DNA of 64,000 bases from Paraburkholderia sp. BL23I1N1 (lineage in GTDB: Bacteria; Pseudomonadota; Gammaproteobacteria; Burkholderiales; Burkholderiaceae). The position numbers were made by a program, and so were the translations under genes. Within the stretch, counting starts at the first letter, position 1, and each line of letters opens with the position of its first letter. Of this stretch, positions 63,058 through 64,000 are shown piece by piece. Below the pieces are notes generated by a model. It made no database searches. It worked only from the letters and a program-made list of their open reading frames with translations, and was not told where the DNA came from. Location: the NCBI RefSeq assembly GCF_003610295.1, contig NZ_RAPV01000003.1, positions 62,001 to 126,000 of the forward strand, written 5' to 3'.

Positions 63058-63355
63058 GTCTGATGAATTTAGCCAGCCGTTGCGACAGCTGGCGCGCGCG
63101 ACCGGAAATATTGGCCTCGCTATTGTACCGGGTTCCCACCCCTATCCGATCAATAAGCGCCCGCGCCCCTGCCGTGGACAATCACACTGGCTTCGGCGTC
63201 ATGCCGCCCGAACCGGAATCTGCGCGAAAGCATGCCGGCGTGTGCTGGTACCATACGGGCCACACGCTCCGCCGTGGCGAGTAGCCAGCCTTGATGCACC
63301 GCGCCGCAACGCCCCGCTGTCAGGGAGACCCAGAATTTTTCCCAGTATTCGAGCA
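63058..63355. other. Divergent intergenic region between the ligase and GT9-like genes
   Basis: The 298 bases separate two divergent surface-glycan genes and should hold promoters for both. No -35/-10 pair of good quality was found. No gene or repeat was seen. Confidence 0.4.
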
Positions 63356-64000
63356 ATGAAACGATTAATGCGCGCGCTCTATCGCAGCGCACCTGCCGAC
63401 GTGAAAAGAATCGTGGACACGGCCGTCAGCCGCTCCGTCCGCATTCCCTATGCCGGCGTGGCGCATGAGCCCGACGTGTTCCTGCGCAAGGCCTCCCGGG
63501 CGCAAATCGTGAAGAAGTATCTACACAAGCATCTGCTGCTCAAATGGCATGGGCAGACGCGCCTGCAACTCAACAACGCAGTCGGGGTCAAGCGCTTGCT
63601 GTGGATCTACACCGGCAAGCGCAATTTCGGCGACGCGACGATGGACATGTCCGGGCGGGCGCTGCTGAAGGGCACCGGCTTCGAAATCGACCTTTTCACA
63701 TTGCCAAACCTGCACAAGCTGTTCGAGCAGGACGACGTCTTCCAGAACGTATTTTCCGACTTACAGGATCTTTCCGACCGTCGCTACGATGCGATCCTGA
63801 TGTCGGAGTACAACCTGCCGTCGATCAAGCTGAAGACGAAATACTTCAACAAGCTCCCGTACGCGTGCCTCTTCCAGTACTTCTATGGTCCGGACCGCAA
63901 TCAGACCACCTTCAGCCATGCCGCGATCAACCACGTCTTCTCGCTCGGCTACAGCGACGCCGAAATCGTTTCGACAAGCAAGCCGTATCTTGCGGCCAAG
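63356..64000 (+). CDS. Heptosyltransferase-like (GT9) protein, N-terminal part only
   Basis: The gene starts at an ATG at 63356 and runs open off the right edge (215 codons visible). After a basic N-terminal helix it has LLWIYTGKRNFGDATMDMSG, similar to the GDxxxxxPxxxxL region of LPS heptosyltransferases, then ALLKGTGFEIDLFTLPNLHK. The second half of the GT-B fold, including the donor-binding domain, lies outside the window. In this neighbourhood it probably builds the LPS core. The GT9 assignment is moderate because the C-terminal domain is missing. Confidence 0.72.
   Translation, partial: MKRLMRALYRSAPADVKRIVDTAVSRSVRIPYAGVAHEPDVFLRKASRAQIVKKYLHKHLLLKWHGQTRLQLNNAVGVKRLLWIYTGKRNFGDATMDMSGRALLKGTGFEIDLFTLPNLHKLFEQDDVFQNVFSDLQDLSDRRYDAILMSEYNLPSIKLKTKYFNKLPYACLFQYFYGPDRNQTTFSHAAINHVFSLGYSDAEIVSTSKPYLAAK

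Overview
The window looks like the main chromosome of a Burkholderia/Paraburkholderia-type betaproteobacterium. Base composition is high in G+C, and several gene orders are typical of that group: the ECF sigma/DUF3619/DUF3106/RDD set beside ilvI, kdpFABCDE, yebC-purD-hemF-nadD-rsfS-rlmH-maf-rng, and an archaic Csu-type pilus operon. Identity rests on protein motifs and gene order read by eye; no database search was possible.

Layout. 1-2.9 kb: 5' end of acetolactate synthase (minus strand), diverging from an ECF sigma operon. 3.0-5.8 kb: a metallophosphoesterase of the PlcP type, a GT4 glycosyltransferase of the Agt type and a diacylglycerol kinase, behind a near-consensus Pho box; this reads as a phosphate-starvation membrane-lipid remodelling operon. 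5.9-10.4 kb: TetR regulator, LOG-type nucleotide phosphoribohydrolase, SDR and a PMT-family glycosyltransferase. 10.5-15.4 kb (minus): DUF924, truncated globin, FtsX-type permease, DUF4126, and a guanidinium exporter controlled by a guanidine-II (mini-ykkC) riboswitch. 15.5-23.9 kb (minus): the complete kdp potassium system, including kdpF, a further overlapping 37-codon membrane peptide and a KdpE-like operator. 24-27.2 kb: quinone oxidoreductase, methylglyoxal synthase, SDR and upp. 27.3-28.0 kb: hicAB toxin-antitoxin with a perfect palindrome across its promoter. 28.4-35.7 kb: conserved housekeeping genes.

35.7-38.7 kb is an accessory islet of lower coding density. It holds a helicase fragment broken by an in-frame stop, a small coiled-coil protein, an H-NS-like protein, and a ribbon-helix-helix regulator preceded by an 11-bp phased repeat array. 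38.8-41.6 kb: a PHB-depolymerase-type esterase and a PAS-GGDEF-EAL protein. 42-45.4 kb: a LysR regulator convergent with a rubredoxin reductase-rubredoxin-Rieske oxygenase cluster. That cluster shows apparent decay: the 3' ends of the reductase and LysR genes run into each other, and one Rieske histidine ligand is tyrosine. 45.5-51.1 kb: free-methionine sulfoxide reductase, molbindin, NlpC/P60 lipoprotein, two VOC proteins and an MFS transporter. 51.2-56.7 kb: AT-rich control region and the archaic chaperone-usher pilus operon. 57-60.7 kb: a DUF308/papain-like fusion, RdgC and small proteins. 60.8-64 kb: an LPS or surface-glycan cluster (GT2, O-antigen ligase/polymerase, start of a GT9-like gene) cut by the right edge.

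No rRNA, tRNA, CRISPR array, intact prophage or intact insertion sequence was seen.
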